NCBI GenBank assembly: GCA_023512835.1
Contig: JAKCVP010000011.1
Span: 124,001-188,000 of the forward strand
DNA from: Taxillus chinensis
Lineage: Eukaryota; Streptophyta; Magnoliopsida; Santalales; Loranthaceae
Reading direction: 5' to 3'
Length of the DNA: 64,000 bases
Part shown: positions 33,715-45,800 of the stretch, piece by piece
Layout of the letters: each line of letters starts with the position of its first letter
Numbering within the stretch: position 1 is the first letter of the stretch
Notes under the pieces: generated by a model
What the model was told of the DNA's origin: nothing
The model's input: the letters and a program-made list of their open reading frames with translations, nothing else
Database searches by the model: none
Made by a program: the position numbers and the translations under genes

Positions 33715-35196
33715 ACGGTGCGCGCCTCGCAGTGATGCATCCGTGACGGAATCCTGCCGGATGCGGCGAGCTGCCAGCTCACAGCCCGGGCCATCTGCTG
33801 GGTTGTTGCCAGGCAGACAGGGGAAATTGGAGGAGCCAAAATTCAGGGAGATGATGGAAGTACTGATGGGGGAATTACCATGCTGCCCGGAAAATACGCA
33901 GTGCATTAGTTGACAGACCACTGCGCTTAGAGCCGCGCAATTGTTGATAGGACGACATCGCCCATGACGCGCCGAAAATGCAGATGAACAGTGAAGCCAT
34001 GCGTCCGAATTGCACACAGACACAGTGACGAGCGTGTGACAGGCGGAGGAGGCAGGGGATGGTGTTGACGAAGATATTGACGACGGCCAACTTCTGCTCG
34101 TCGACGACGCACACCAGTAAGGCGCCAAGCATTCGTGCCCAAATAGCCTTTGCCGTCTGTCATCGAGCAGCACGCGAAGTGCCCTTGTCTCTTCCTTCGC
34201 CCTCTTCAACGATCCGAACTATCACTCTTCTCTCCGCACGCGATTCCTTTCCTCCCTTCGCTTTTTCTCCTCTTCTCTCTCCTCTTTCCTCCTACTACCC
34301 ATCCTTCACCCTGACGCTTCCAATTTCTTTGGTGTCCTCTCTGTGCGCGCGCGATTCTGCTGCCATTCTTCCCTAGCTCGCTCCGGTGTTGGTTGTTCTC
34401 GTCGCATTGCTACTCTTGAATTGCCCTGCATTTCAACACCAGCCCTCATCCGAGTACGTCTGCCTCCTCATTCCAATCTCCAGCTTTCATTGCGAGGCGA
34501 CGCTCTTCACCTCGTCGAGGCGGGATTCGATGCGCTGCCTGAGTTGCACTCAATTCCTATCAGCCGCGCTTCGTCATCGTCATGTCCTCTCACTGAATCC
34601 CCACCTTTCACTGTTGCCATCCCGCAACCCCCCCCAGAGTCGCCGTCACCTAACCCACTTCCTTCTCTATTCTGCCGCGTCTCTCCTCTACGTCTACCAA
34701 CCGTCGCTTATTGTTTGTTGCAACAGATCCTTCTGCGACTTTTCGCATCCCTTCCAGCCTCGCGCTTCGTCGTCTTTGCCATCCTCTTAACGACCGACAC
34801 GGTTTCACGACTGGTTCGCCCTCAAGAGCTCGTGCAGTCAGATCGTCTTCAAGACTCGCATCTCCATACACTCTAGCTGCGCGTTGAATCTCCAAAGACC
34901 AACTGCTTCAAGATCCCCGCATTTGCAAGCGATCTTTTCTCTGCAACGTCTCAACGATCTACACGGTTCGTCGTACCTGCTCATCTATACCCTGGCTCGC
35001 CGCTGCTGTCTGGGCGCAAAATCTCCACCAGATTAATGGCTGTTGCTGACTTGCTCTCATTCGCCGCGTTAGACCATATACGACTGCTTTCTGCGCCTTA
35101 GTCTGCCTTTCAGCCTTGCACACTTAGCATTCTATTATTGATCACGCCCGCTTATCGAATACGCTACTCTCCTTCCCGCACATCTGCTTGTCGAAC
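33715..35196. other. Long pyrimidine-rich upstream region of the RRM gene
   Basis: About 1.5 kb. From about 34190 to 35196 the + strand is strongly C/T-rich (for example TTCTCCTCTTCTCTCTCC near 34265), the signature of a long fungal 5' leader, likely of the RRM gene at 35197. No gene recognised. Confidence 0.55.
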
Positions 35197-36504
35197 ATGA
35201 GCTTCCAGCCCAACTACGAAAGCTTTCAGGGCCAGCAGCCAAGTGAGGATGCTGCCGCCGCTGGGGCTGGTGCGCCTGGCGCTCCTCAGGGCGGTCCTGG
35301 TGCCCAAACACCCCAACAGCCCCCCATGGGCCAGCAACCTGGAGGCCCCGGCGCCCAGCCTCCGTTCCCTCCTCAGGGCGGCAATGGCGGTCCTCCCGGA
35401 TCCTCCGGAGGTGCTTCGGGTGACGGCAAGACCACCCTATGGATGGGCGAGCTCGAGCCTTGGATTGATGAGAACTTCGTTCGCTCTGTTTGGTTTGGTC
35501 TGAATGAGCAGGTCAACGTCAAGATGATTCGGGATAAATTCTCCGGTTCTAATGCTGGCTACTGCTTTGTCGACTTTAACAGCCCGGAAGCTGCTGCTAA
35601 GGCGCTCTCCCTGAATGGCTCCCTGATCCCAAACTCCAACCGCCCTTTCAAACTCAACTGGGCCTCCGGAGGCGGTCTTCAAGACCGTCGGTATGCCATT
35701 TCTCCCTTGTCTGAAAGCTATATTGCGAGTCCTAACAGAGACTTTGTTAGGGATGACCGTGGCCCCGAGTACTCCATCTTCGTTGGAGATCTTGGCCCTG
35801 AAGTCAATGAGTACGTCCTAGTGTCTCTCTTCCAGAATCGCTTTGCCTCCTGCAAGTCAGCCAAGATCATGTCCGATCCCATCTCTGGCATGTCTCGAGG
35901 CTACGGCTTTGTCCGGTTTTCCGATGAGAGCGACCAGCAGCGTGCCTTGACCGAGATGCAGGGTGTCTATTGCGGCAACCGACCCATGCGCATCAGTACT
36001 GCCACCCCCAAAAATAAAGGCGGTGCAAACGGTGGTCCAGGTGGTAACATGCAAGGCGGGATGCCAGGTGGTGGCCCTCAACTTGGCATGTACAGCATGG
36101 GGGCTCCTCCCATGGGATTCTATGGCGCTCCTCAGCCTATGAACCAATTCACCGATCCCAACAACACCACTGTTTTCGTTGGCGGCCTCTCCGGATACGT
36201 CACCGAGGACGAGCTTCGGTCCTTCTTCCAAGGATTTGGTGAGATCACTTACGTGAAGATTCCTCCTGGCAAGGGTTGTGGCTTCGTCCAGTTCGTCCAA
36301 CGTCACGCCGCTGAGATGGCTATCAACCAAATGCAGGGCTATCCTATTGGTAACTCTCGCGTACGTCTTAGCTGGGGTCGCTCTCAGAACAATTCAGGGC
36401 CCGCTGGCACACCTTACCGTCCGGCGCCCCCGCCTCCGGTCTATCAAAACATGGGCATCCCTCCCCACAACCCGTACGGTGGGTTTCAGCCCATGAAGTT
36501 TTAG
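35197..36504 (+). CDS. Three-RRM RNA-binding protein (Nam8/Ngr1/Csx1 type)
   Basis: Two exons (35197-35690, 35751-36504) give 415 aa. Three RRMs are visible: RRM1 from TLWMGELEPWIDENFVRSVW with RNP1 GYCFVDF; RRM2 from SIFVGDLGPEVNEYVLVSLF with RNP1 RGYGFVRF; RRM3 from TVFVGGLSGYVTEDELRSFF with RNP1 KGCGFVQF. The N-terminus is Gly/Pro/Gln-rich. This set matches the TIA-1-like Nam8/Ngr1/Csx1 family, which acts in U1 snRNP-dependent splicing or in mRNA stability. The 60-nt intron (donor GTATGC, branch CTAAC, acceptor TTAG) joins RRM1 to the linker as RRDDRGPEYS. The first ATG is at 35197. A nearer acceptor gives a 48-nt intron, also in frame. Confidence 0.92.
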   Translation: MSFQPNYESFQGQQPSEDAAAAGAGAPGAPQGGPGAQTPQQPPMGQQPGGPGAQPPFPPQGGNGGPPGSSGGASGDGKTTLWMGELEPWIDENFVRSVWFGLNEQVNVKMIRDKFSGSNAGYCFVDFNSPEAAAKALSLNGSLIPNSNRPFKLNWASGGGLQDRRYAISPLSESYIASPNRDFVRDDRGPEYSIFVGDLGPEVNEYVLVSLFQNRFASCKSAKIMSDPISGMSRGYGFVRFSDESDQQRALTEMQGVYCGNRPMRISTATPKNKGGANGGPGGNMQGGMPGGGPQLGMYSMGAPPMGFYGAPQPMNQFTDPNNTTVFVGGLSGYVTEDELRSFFQGFGEITYVKIPPGKGCGFVQFVQRHAAEMAINQMQGYPIGNSRVRLSWGRSQNNSGPAGTPYRPAPPPPVYQNMGIPPHNPYGGFQPMKF

Positions 36505-38292
36505 ACTAACGCAAATGTGCACCACACCACTGGAGGCGACTAGAGACTGGTCAACCTTGGAGCGACGCAACTTAAAAGGGAACCAAAGATGGTCAGGAAA
36601 CCATTGATCAGCTCTGCACAGCAGCTTCGTGAGGCTCACCTGATCAATAGGAGCCCCGGTGGTCTCGGACGGGTGGGTGTTTTCTTTCCAGCAGGAAATG
36701 TGATGCGATGATGAGATTCCTATCGTGTTGGCCGAGGCTTTTTTTGACGAACCCAAAGGCTTCTGCAACGACGGTTCCTGTGCTCTGCGACCTTTCTTTT
36801 AAAACACGGACGACCATTTCTTTCCACGTACAAACGTTTTTCTTCGATTCTCACGCCTCCAGGCCGCATGCGCTTCAGTCTCGCGGAAGGCTACCATAAT
36901 CTCCAATCGACTGTCTCGCTCGTCGACTCGAGCTGTCGTTACACTGCATTTGGATCCATGATCTGGCGCTCCTTACTGCATTGACTGGAGCATGCGGTTC
37001 GCGGCCTTTGCCTTCTGTTTGCTCTCCTTCTTCTGTATCTGCTGCTGTTGCTTTCCCACTATCAGAACCCGAAAAGTATTCCCTTATCTTGCTATCGGTC
37101 AAGGGCAAGGGCGTTGTCGATGCGGCGGCCCTGCCCTTCTTGGTTCATCTTTTCGGCGGATCCTTCATAACAGAACCGATTTCAGTTGGTGCAAAGCTCC
37201 CAGCTTGGTGTTTCAGGCCTGTTTCATGCGAGACTTCCCACTGTCTTACAGGGATGCCACGAAGCAAATGTCAACGCAAGCGATGGCGCTCGAGGAGTTA
37301 GTCTTTACTGCTTTCTGGGCAAAGTCTTCATTCCTGAGCATCATCACTGGGTTCTGATAAGGAAATTGGTCCTTGCCTGCTCTTGTCCCTTCTCTGGGCC
37401 AGATGCAGGATAGCATAAGAGAATGCAGATAATTTTAAAAGACAATTGCTCATTAAATCATTTTTACGAGCTTCTCCATGATTGCCAGCCTTGCAGTCAA
37501 AGAGCACTCTGTGCAAACGCATAGTAGAACTTTGAATGACTCCACTCTGAAGGCCTCCGCTGATAGGTTTTCATGCACGCTTAATTCTCTGACCAGAATA
37601 ACAAGCATCGACGCTGATTGTGGCCAACCTCCATCTTGGCTACAAGGGAGCCAACAGCATGGCTACCATGTGAAAGTGCTACGCCACGGCCATTCTAATA
37701 TTCTATGCCTACGATATCGTGCCAGGAAGCTGTCAAATGCTCGAACACGTGCTGACAAGGGTGTCATGTGAATAACAAGAAGATGAGTCAGCCTTAGCTT
37801 TTGATCAAAAAGCTGGAAATGCGATTCTTAATAATGACCGCTGGTGTAGGTACCTAGACAACATGTCGAGATTGGACCCCGTTGGGGCGCCAGCAGGTTT
37901 GGCCAAAAGACAACCTCGCCTGGTCGATGCCACAAGCCCGCATAAGCTGACCTCACCCCGTCTGAATAACCACCGCACCATTGTAGAGGTAGGTGAGCTG
38001 AGAGCCAGCAAGGCTTCCTGTCTGTACTAGTTCCACGCGATCAGCGGTTCTGCGCTTGAATTACTTCGCATCGTCCCGGTCAAGCAACATGTCTGTGTCG
38101 CACGCTAGATGTCGACCAATGACTAACACGGCTGCGCACCGATTTCTCGCTTAAGCGTGCATGGCTTGAGACAAGCTTCGCAGGCCGACTGACTCGGTGC
38201 TTTGTTGACCTTTTGAGAAGGAGACTTTTCAAACCTATGGTATCCCCCGGCCGCTCCTGTGAGATGCTTTTGCTCTGCCGTTGACATCCAAC
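36505..38292. other. 1.8-kb intergenic region
   Basis: Contains the 3' region of the RRM gene and the upstream region of the next + strand gene. No gene or element recognised. A short TAGGTACCTA occurs at 37848-37857. Confidence 0.5.
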
Positions 38293-40713
38293 ATGGACCC
38301 CATCTCCATCATCACACTCACCGCCACGGCCACGGAGGTGGTGTACAAGACGTCAGTCAAGCTATATACGTTCATTCAGGCCGCGAGGAGCGTTGACAGC
38401 CGCATCGAGGCGTTGGCTCAGGAAATCACCGGGGTGCGACGAGTTCTGGATGGCATCGGTCTCGTCTTCACCAATCCTGTTGTTCGCTCCGCTGCAGCTA
38501 CCTCAAGCAGCAATGCGCAGATCTGGGCCGCCGTTGCCGAATCCGTAAAGGACTGCCTCGACACAGTGGCCCGTTTTGATCGAGAACTGCAGGGAACAGC
38601 TGGGAAGCGGGCCAGTAAGAACTTCTTTGCTCAGTCTGTCCGATGGGTAAAGCTTAGTCAGAAGTTGCCTGAGGTGGACGGGATACGCTTGCAGATGGGG
38701 GTTCATGCCCAGAATCTCAGCATCAGCTTACAGCTCGTGAACATGTAGGTTTCGACGAGAGGATGGTCGTGTTCAAGAGGCTGACGGTGCTCAAGTCTCG
38801 CAACGACGCTGTCACAGGACAAGGCTTCGACTGCAGGTGTCGGCAAGAGTTACTTGGCTCTTGAGTCGGCACTCAGCGAGCTAGATGTTGCAGAGGAGCC
38901 GCTCAGCAGCGATCCGGCGCAGGCTGAGCTGCGGAGACACACAAAGCTAGTGCGGAGCACTGCTCTTGCCGTGCTCAGCTGTACCGATGGTAGGATTGCG
39001 CTCAATCCGGACGATGCAGAGAGGAAGCAATATGTTTCGGCCTTCAAACGAGCTGTGACACTGCCTGCGATCCCGGCCTCTGAGACCCACTCACTGAAAA
39101 CCGCTGTCGAAGGAGGAGAAGAAGAAGAGGCAGGAGAGGACCCATGCAACAGCGGCGATGAGGTAGAAACCATAATTGTTGAGACAATAATGGAGCGCGC
39201 CGACAAAGTGTTCCATGACGAAAAGTATGATGTTGCGGAAAGACTTTATCGAGACGTTTTCCAGCATCTTCGTAGCTTGTCACGATACCCTAGCTCGATT
39301 GATCTCGATAGTGCGCACCTTCGACTAACGACTTGCTGCATGCACCAAGATAAATGGCAGGAAGCGGAACTGCTCTTGGGCGTGTTTGTGCGGGACCTAG
39401 AAGCAGGTTCGGAGATCGCATCTGAGGCTAATCATCTCCTGGCTCAAGTTCACCTCTGTCTATACGACTTCGAAACGGCCTTGATATACTGTCGACGGGC
39501 TCTTGAGGCACGGAAGCGCGACAAAGCTGGACCAGCGTACCAAACTTCTGCTCGGCTGCAGGCCTTAATATACCAGGCAAACGGTGACCAACTCTCGTCG
39601 GAAATCTATGCGTCAAAGCTGCCGCCGTCATCGCCGCCTCTGCCACAATATATCCTCTCAAGATGGACAATGTACTCCACGCTGGAGCATCTTCAGACAA
39701 CTCTCGCGGAGAAGGCCACTGCGATCGAAACGCTCATACGCGCGGAACTCCTGCCAGCGTTGCATAGAGAAGGCACTTCTCATCTTCGATCCATGGTTCC
39801 TCATTACGACCCCAGCATCACAACAGCGGACGCGACGAAGTGCTTGCGTCATGCCATTAACACAAAGAGTATTTCCCTTGCCACATTCCTACTAGCACTC
39901 ATACCAGCGGAGAGTCTGGCTCAATTCGCAACAACATCACTGACACTATCAATTGCCCACTCTCCCATTCTCCGCCTTCTGCTAGCATCAGGAGCCGATC
40001 CTGTGGCCAGAGACACATCTGAGCGCCTCCCCCTTCACTGGGCTGCACTAGAAGGTTTCCTACCAGCTACGATTGCGCTGATAGAGGCAAGTCCCTCAAG
40101 TGCCATCGATGGGCAAGACAAGTCGGGCTGGACGCCGCTCGCCAACGCCGCAGCAGCCGGTCAGGGTCCCGTCCTACGATACCTGTTGTCCAAAGCCGCG
40201 AATACCGAGATTAAAACTATGAATGGGGATACTGCCCTCCAGCTAGCTCTTCGCGACCACAAAATTTCAAACGCTCTCGTGCTGATTGCTGCTGGAGCGG
40301 ATATAAATACCGTCAACAAAGCTGGTGAATCTCCCATTCACAGAGCTGCGGATCTCAAGGCGGATGCTGATAAGGCTATCCGCTCGCTCGTCGAAAAGGG
40401 TGCACATGTGAATGCTGTTGATGGTCATGGATATACGGCTCTTCGTAAGCTTGTTAATGGAGGGCGCTTGCAGACGATTCGATTCCTGTTGGAGCGAGGG
40501 GCCGATCCGAATCTGGCGGCGAGGAATGCGCGGAATTGTGTTTATGAAGCGTGTGATTGGGGCCATGCGGATGTGCTGGGTTTGTTGTTGGAGTTCGGGG
40601 GAGATCCTGACAGCAAGTTCAGGGGCACTAGTGCGATGGCTTGTGCGGAGTCGAATAGGTATGAGTGGTGCGTGGCTCTTTTGATGAGGAAGAAGTTGGG
40701 AATGGTAGATTGA
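38293..40713 (+). CDS. TPR and ankyrin-repeat protein with STAND-type N-terminus
   Basis: Two exons (38293-38744, 38796-40713; 51-nt intron) give 789 aa. The N-terminus MDPISIITLTATATEVVYKT and the following helices (KLYTFIQAARSVDSRIEALA) look like the fungal N-terminal domain often found at the head of STAND/NLR-like proteins. A TPR-like helical region follows at about 286-410 (ADKVFHDEKYDVAERLYRDV, FETALIYCRRALEARKR). Ankyrin repeats occupy about 543-775 (ILRLLLASGADPVARD, GWTPLANAAAAGQGPVLRYL, TALRKLVNGGRLQTIRFLLE). No NACHT or NB-ARC domain separates them. The donor is inferred: GTAGGT with acceptor TCAAG gives an in-frame join NILATTL. Partners unknown; likely a protein-interaction scaffold or an NLR-related sensor. 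Confidence 0.82.
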
Positions 40714-41007
40714 TCCTTGGGCGATGGTGGTTAATGTTGACTCTGCGGCGTCGTGAGCAATTTAGCCTTGAATACTTCAATTGTGAGACAGTGTCAAAGG
40801 ACCACTACTCGTAAGTTGCTGTTGTCTGATTGCATACATCACATCGTCTGTAACACAAAATGGAGGGACTGTAGTTGAAATAGAAAGGTAAATTCTTCAT
40901 TGGCAAACTATCTTCACTCCAATGTCCATGTATTCAGAGAAAATGCAGGTCGTGAACTTCGTGTTTATCCTGCCATCAATCAAGCATCTTCTAAGCTTCA
41001 ACCCTAA

Positions 41008-42381
41008 TCACGCAGGCGTAATCTCTCCAGCAGCAACAGCAGCCTGATAGGCCACAATCTTCGCATGCTTCTTCTCCAGTCTCATCTGCTCCTTTCTCTC
41101 AGCATTCGCCTTTTGACGCACAATCTTGTCTGCTTCTTTCTTCGCGCGCTTCTCGGCAGCCGCCTTCCGCCGCAGTTTCAGCTCATCCTTCTCGGCCTTG
41201 AGCGCATCCGGCGTCAGATTCTCGGCCTTGAGTCGGCGCTTCTCCTCGCGTTTCTGTCGTTCACGTGCATACTTGACTTGCTTGGGCTCGCGAGTGGCCT
41301 TTAGTCTGGCAGCCGTCTCGGCCTTGCGGTCTTCTTTGATTTGCTTCTTCAGTCGCTTCTTGGCCTTGCGCTCCTGACGGACTCGCTCGAGAACAGCTTG
41401 GCGGCGGTTGTTCTTCTCCTTGCGCGATTCAGCGCTTTCTTCCGTCGCTTCCTCGTCTGTTGACACAATTGGCGGGGGGATGTAGATTTGGCTGGCGTTG
41501 TTATCGAACGCTGGAATGAGGGCGGAAACGGGCAGATTTTCAGGTTCGTCCTCTTTTTCAGAGAAAACTTGCTCTATTGGTGCGGAGAAGGACACACGCT
41601 TGACTTTCTTTTCCTTTTTGTCCTTTTTGGGTAGGGGTTCCGCGGCGTCGTCTGCTAAGGGCTGGTCTGCTGTTGTAGAGCCAATCGAAAGATCCTCTGA
41701 TTTGCGACTCTTCTTCTTCTCTTTCTTTTCCTTCTTCTCCTTCCTGCGAGCGCTCTCGACGTCGTCGGAAGGCGTAGGATCGGCGACGTCTGCCTCGACC
41801 ACCTTGTCCTTCTTGCTTCTCTTCTTCTTTGGCTTCTCGTCACTTTCGTTGGCGACAGGTGCGTCGCCTGCTTCGGCCTTCACTTCGACTTCTAGCTCCG
41901 CACGCTTGCGCTTCTTCTCCTTTTTCTTCTTTTCTTTATCATTTTCAGCTGCTTCGGTAGATGCGCCAGCAGGCTCGCCTTCAGGCACGAGCTTGACCTT
42001 CTTAGACTTCTTCTCCTTCTTCACCAAGCCGTCTTCGCTAACACTCTTTGTCTTCTTGCTAGACTTTTTAACCACTTCGTCGGTCGACATGATGGGATGT
42101 AACGTTCCTTCGAGGAGTTGTCCTTTTGTGAAATACGAGTATAGTCCAGCTTTACCGGCAAGGCGTGAGTTTGCAGTCGGAGGTAGGGTCTTGGACGACT
42201 GTGCGGGATCCCAGGCGTTCAGCCACCACTGGCTGGTGAAGTCGTTCTTCTTAGTGCCTAGACCGGCCGCCTCTGCACGGCGGGTGATGAGCAGTGGTTT
42301 CGCAAGTCCACGATTAGAAGTGTCGAGTGAGTGACCGTCGCCGCGCCAACCTTGGTTTTTGAGATAGACGGCCGCGTTCAT
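41008..42381 (-). CDS. TMA23: Tma23-like nucleolar G-patch protein
   Basis: Single-exon, 457-aa protein. The first 75 residues match Tma23: NAAVYLKNQGWRGDGHSLD, GLAKPLLITRRAEAAGLGTK, QWWLNAWD, a G-patch-like RNA-binding module. Yeast Tma23 is nucleolar and needed for 40S ribosome biogenesis. The remainder is made of Lys/Glu/Ala-rich runs (KKSSKKTKSV, KKDKKEKKVK, and a charged helix KRLKKQIKEDRKAETAARLK) typical of nucleolar proteins and coiled coils. It is much longer than yeast Tma23 (about 211 aa) because of these runs. The ATG at 42379-42381 is the family start. It is divergent from RPB2. Confidence 0.88.
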   Translation of the reverse strand: MNAAVYLKNQGWRGDGHSLDTSNRGLAKPLLITRRAEAAGLGTKKNDFTSQWWLNAWDPAQSSKTLPPTANSRLAGKAGLYSYFTKGQLLEGTLHPIMSTDEVVKKSSKKTKSVSEDGLVKKEKKSKKVKLVPEGEPAGASTEAAENDKEKKKKEKKRKRAELEVEVKAEAGDAPVANESDEKPKKKRSKKDKVVEADVADPTPSDDVESARRKEKKEKKEKKKSRKSEDLSIGSTTADQPLADDAAEPLPKKDKKEKKVKRVSFSAPIEQVFSEKEDEPENLPVSALIPAFDNNASQIYIPPPIVSTDEEATEESAESRKEKNNRRQAVLERVRQERKAKKRLKKQIKEDRKAETAARLKATREPKQVKYARERQKREEKRRLKAENLTPDALKAEKDELKLRRKAAAEKRAKKEADKIVRQKANAERKEQMRLEKKHAKIVAYQAAVAAGEITPA

Positions 42382-42854
42382 AACTTGACAGGCCGTAACG
42401 CTCAGATGTTGCTCATCCGCGCGGGCCAGCTCATTGGGGTGGACAAAAACTTTTGTCGGCGAGCGGCCGCAGTGAGACTTTCTTTGGCCCCGACCGCTGA
42501 GTCAGCACTCTAGCGCCGCCCAACTCTAACGCGATCCTCCGTTCCCTTGTCTTTGAAGGGTTGCCTCTCTTTCCATCGCAACCCAATACTATCTCCTCCT
42601 CCCTCGTCTACCTCTCTTCCTACCATCAGTGATCCTCCTGATCCGTTCCCCTCTACGAACTCCGTGACTTGTCGCCGGGATATGATACCGGGCCGCGCTT
42701 GAATAACCTTTGCGCGAGACGACGCGCTGCGTCTACTCCGCTTGAACCTGATCTTCATCCTTCTGGCTGCGCTCGCTCTCGATTTGACGATTTGAAGGAG
42801 CTTCGACGGTTTTTTTTTTGCATCATAATATAGTAGTTTACTTGCGCTTTCGAG
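42382..42854. promoter_or_regulatory. Divergent promoter, TMA23 / RPB2
   Basis: The 473 nt between the two ATGs must drive both genes. A CT-rich block at 42530-42625 and a T10 run at 42811-42820 close to the RPB2 start are visible. No specific factor site is claimed. Confidence 0.6.
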
Positions 42855-45800
42855 ATGGACTTTGAAGAAGATGGTGGCTGGTCTGAAGAGGAGCTGCGCT
42901 ATGGCCACAACGATGCAGATGTGTGGCCTGTTATCAAGTCCTACTTTGCCGCCAAAGGACTGGTATCGCAGCAGATTGACTCTTTCGACGAGTTCCTGAC
43001 GCACACCGTCCAAGACATTATTCGTGATCATCCATCTGTCATCTACAATGATGAAGTTACACAAAATTCACTCGAAGATAATCCCATCATTCAAAGGCGT
43101 CACGAGATTTCCTTTGGAAAAGTCTACATCTCAAAGCCACTTCTGACGGAAGGAGACGGCACAAATCAGAATCTGGAACCGCAAGATTGTCGTCTGCGGA
43201 ATCTCACATACTCGAGTCCTCTGTACATGGAGATTGACTACACGGTCAGAAATGCACGCGAGCGGGCCTTGGACGCTGAGGAGGCTGGCGAGAATCCCGG
43301 AGGTGACAAGGATCTGTTCTGGGAAGAGGAATCCCGGAAGACTATTCGAACCTACATCGGCAAGGTACCGATTATGCTCAAGTCGAAGAACTGCGCATTG
43401 ACAAACATGACGGAGGAAGACCTTTTCAGAAAGGGCGAATGCCCGTATGATCAAGGTGGCTACTTCATCATCAACGGCAGTGAGAAGGTCTTGATTGCGC
43501 AGGAACGAAGTGCCGGCAACATCGTTCAGGTGTTTCACAAGAGAGATTCGCCAACTCCGTACGTTGCGCAGATCAGAAGTTCGCTGGAACGGGGCAGTCG
43601 CCTCATCTCGGAATGCGAGGTGCGCATGCATGAAAAGAGAGAGCTTCAGTCTCGCGGAAGCGGAAAGCCCATGTCGGTTCATCTGCCCTACGTCAAGGAG
43701 GATATTCCGCTGGGTGTGCTCTTCCGTGCGCTTGGTGTCGTTTCAGATGAGGACATCCTCAAGCACATTGTCTTCGACCGCCGCGACACACAGATGCTGG
43801 AAATGCTGAAGGCTTCGATAGAGGAATCATTCGCGATTCAAGATCGCGAGACGGCGCTAGACTATATTGCCAAGCGTGCTGGTCAATCGCAGATTCGAGA
43901 AAAGCGTTTGCGTTTTGCCCGCGATATCTTGCAGAAGGAGTGGCTGCCGCACATTTCACAAGACCCTGGAAGTGAGACGCGCAAGGCTTTCTTCTTGGGC
44001 TACATGGTCCAGAGGTTGCTTCGTGTCGCGCTGGGTCGTGCCGATGAGGATGACCGTGATCACTTCGGTCAGAAGCGCCTAGATCTGGCAGGACCTCTCA
44101 TGGCCAACCTTTTCCGTTATCTGTTCAACAAGCTGGCCAAGGACATTCAGCGCCAGCTCAAGCTCGATATTGAGAACAGCAAGGAGTTTGATGCTCATAG
44201 GCTTATTCGACCCATGATCATAACAAACGGCCTAAAGTACTCGCTGGCTACCGGTAACTGGGGTGACCAGAAGAAGGCCAATACAAAAGCTGGTGTATCG
44301 CAGGTGTTGAACCGTTTCACATTCGCCTCGACGCTTTCGCATTTGCGAAGAACAAACACGCCCATTGGCAGAGACGGCAAGATTGCGAAGCCCCGTCAAT
44401 TGCACAACACTCACTGGGGACTCGTGTGTCCAGCTGAGACCCCCGAAGGACAGGCTTGTGGGCTGGTCAAGAATCTGGCGCTCATGTGCAATGTCAGTGT
44501 CGGCTCTCCTGGTTACCCCATCATCGAATTCATGACTGGTCAAGGCATGGAGCTGCTCGAGGAGTATGAACCCTTGCGCAATCCTGACTACACCAAGGTC
44601 TTTGTCAACGGTGTGTGGGTAGGTGTGCACAGAGACGTCGAGCACTTGAACTATGAAGTCTTGAAGCTACGTCGACAAGGATTGCTTACATTCGAGATTA
44701 GTATCATTCGCGACGTTCGTGAGCGCGAGTTCAAGATATTCACAGATGCTGGTCGTGTCATGCGCCCGCTCTTCACGGTCCAGCGAGATCCTTCAATGCC
44801 CAACTACAAGCGGATGAACCTGACAAAGGACCATCTGACCAGACTCCAGGAGACACTGGACTGGGGACTCGATGCTCCGAACCCAATGACCTGGTTTGAC
44901 CTCGTGAAGAATGGTATTGTCGAATTCCTCGATGCGGAAGAAGAGGAAATGGCAATGATCCACATGTCCCCGTCGGAATTTGACAGAGTGTACTGGAAGG
45001 AAGTGCATGGTGCTGGTGCGGTTGAGGGCGACGACGACGAAGAAGTCGACGAAACAGCCCGCAAACCTTTTATCAACGACCTGACCACCGAATTCACGCA
45101 CGTCGAAATCCACCCCAGCATGATATTGGGGATTTGCGCCAGTATCATTCCATTCCCTGATCACAACCAATCTCCTAGAAACGTCTACCAATCTGCCATG
45201 GGTAAGCAGGCCATGGGTATCTTCCTGAGCAATTTCCACTACCGTATGGAGACCATGGCCAATGTTCTCTACTATCCTCAGAAGCCTCTGGCCGTAACAA
45301 ACTCGATGGAGTTCTTGCGATTCAAGGAATTGCCCGCTGGTCAGAACGCGATTGTCGCCATTGCCTGCTACTCCGGATACAACCAAGAAGACTCTGTGAT
45401 CATGAACCAGAGCAGTATCGATAGAGGTCTCTTCAGAAGTTTGTACTACCGCACGTACGTGGACGTGGAGAAGTCAGTGGGTATGAGCATGGTCGAGGAA
45501 TTCGCAAAGCCAACGCGCAACGACACCCTACGCCTCAAACATGGCACATACGACAAGCTTGACGAAGATGGTCTCATCGCTCCTGGCACACGTGTCTCTG
45601 GTGAGGACGTGATTATCGGCAAGCGCGCACCTCTAGATGACACATCGGAAGAGTTTGGCCAACGTACAAAGGCTCATCGATACCGCGACGTCTCGACACC
45701 ACTGCGATCTACTGAGGCAGGTATCATTGATCAGGTTCTGGTCACGCACAACGACCGTCATCGATTCGTCAAGGTACGTACGCGTACAACCAAGGTGCCC

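Noticed and set aside
38815..38860. Possible Walker A (GVGKS) in the ankyrin protein
   Set aside because: The sequence ASTAGVGKS lacks the first Gly of GxxxxGK[ST], and no Walker B or NTPase context follows.
41498..42334. 278-residue open frame on the + strand
   Set aside because: It is antisense to the Lys/Glu-rich TMA23 coding sequence; its Phe/Ser-rich composition is what the complement of AAG/GAG codons gives.
44793..45386. 197-residue minus-strand frame inside RPB2
   Set aside because: Fully antisense to a highly conserved gene; no domain.
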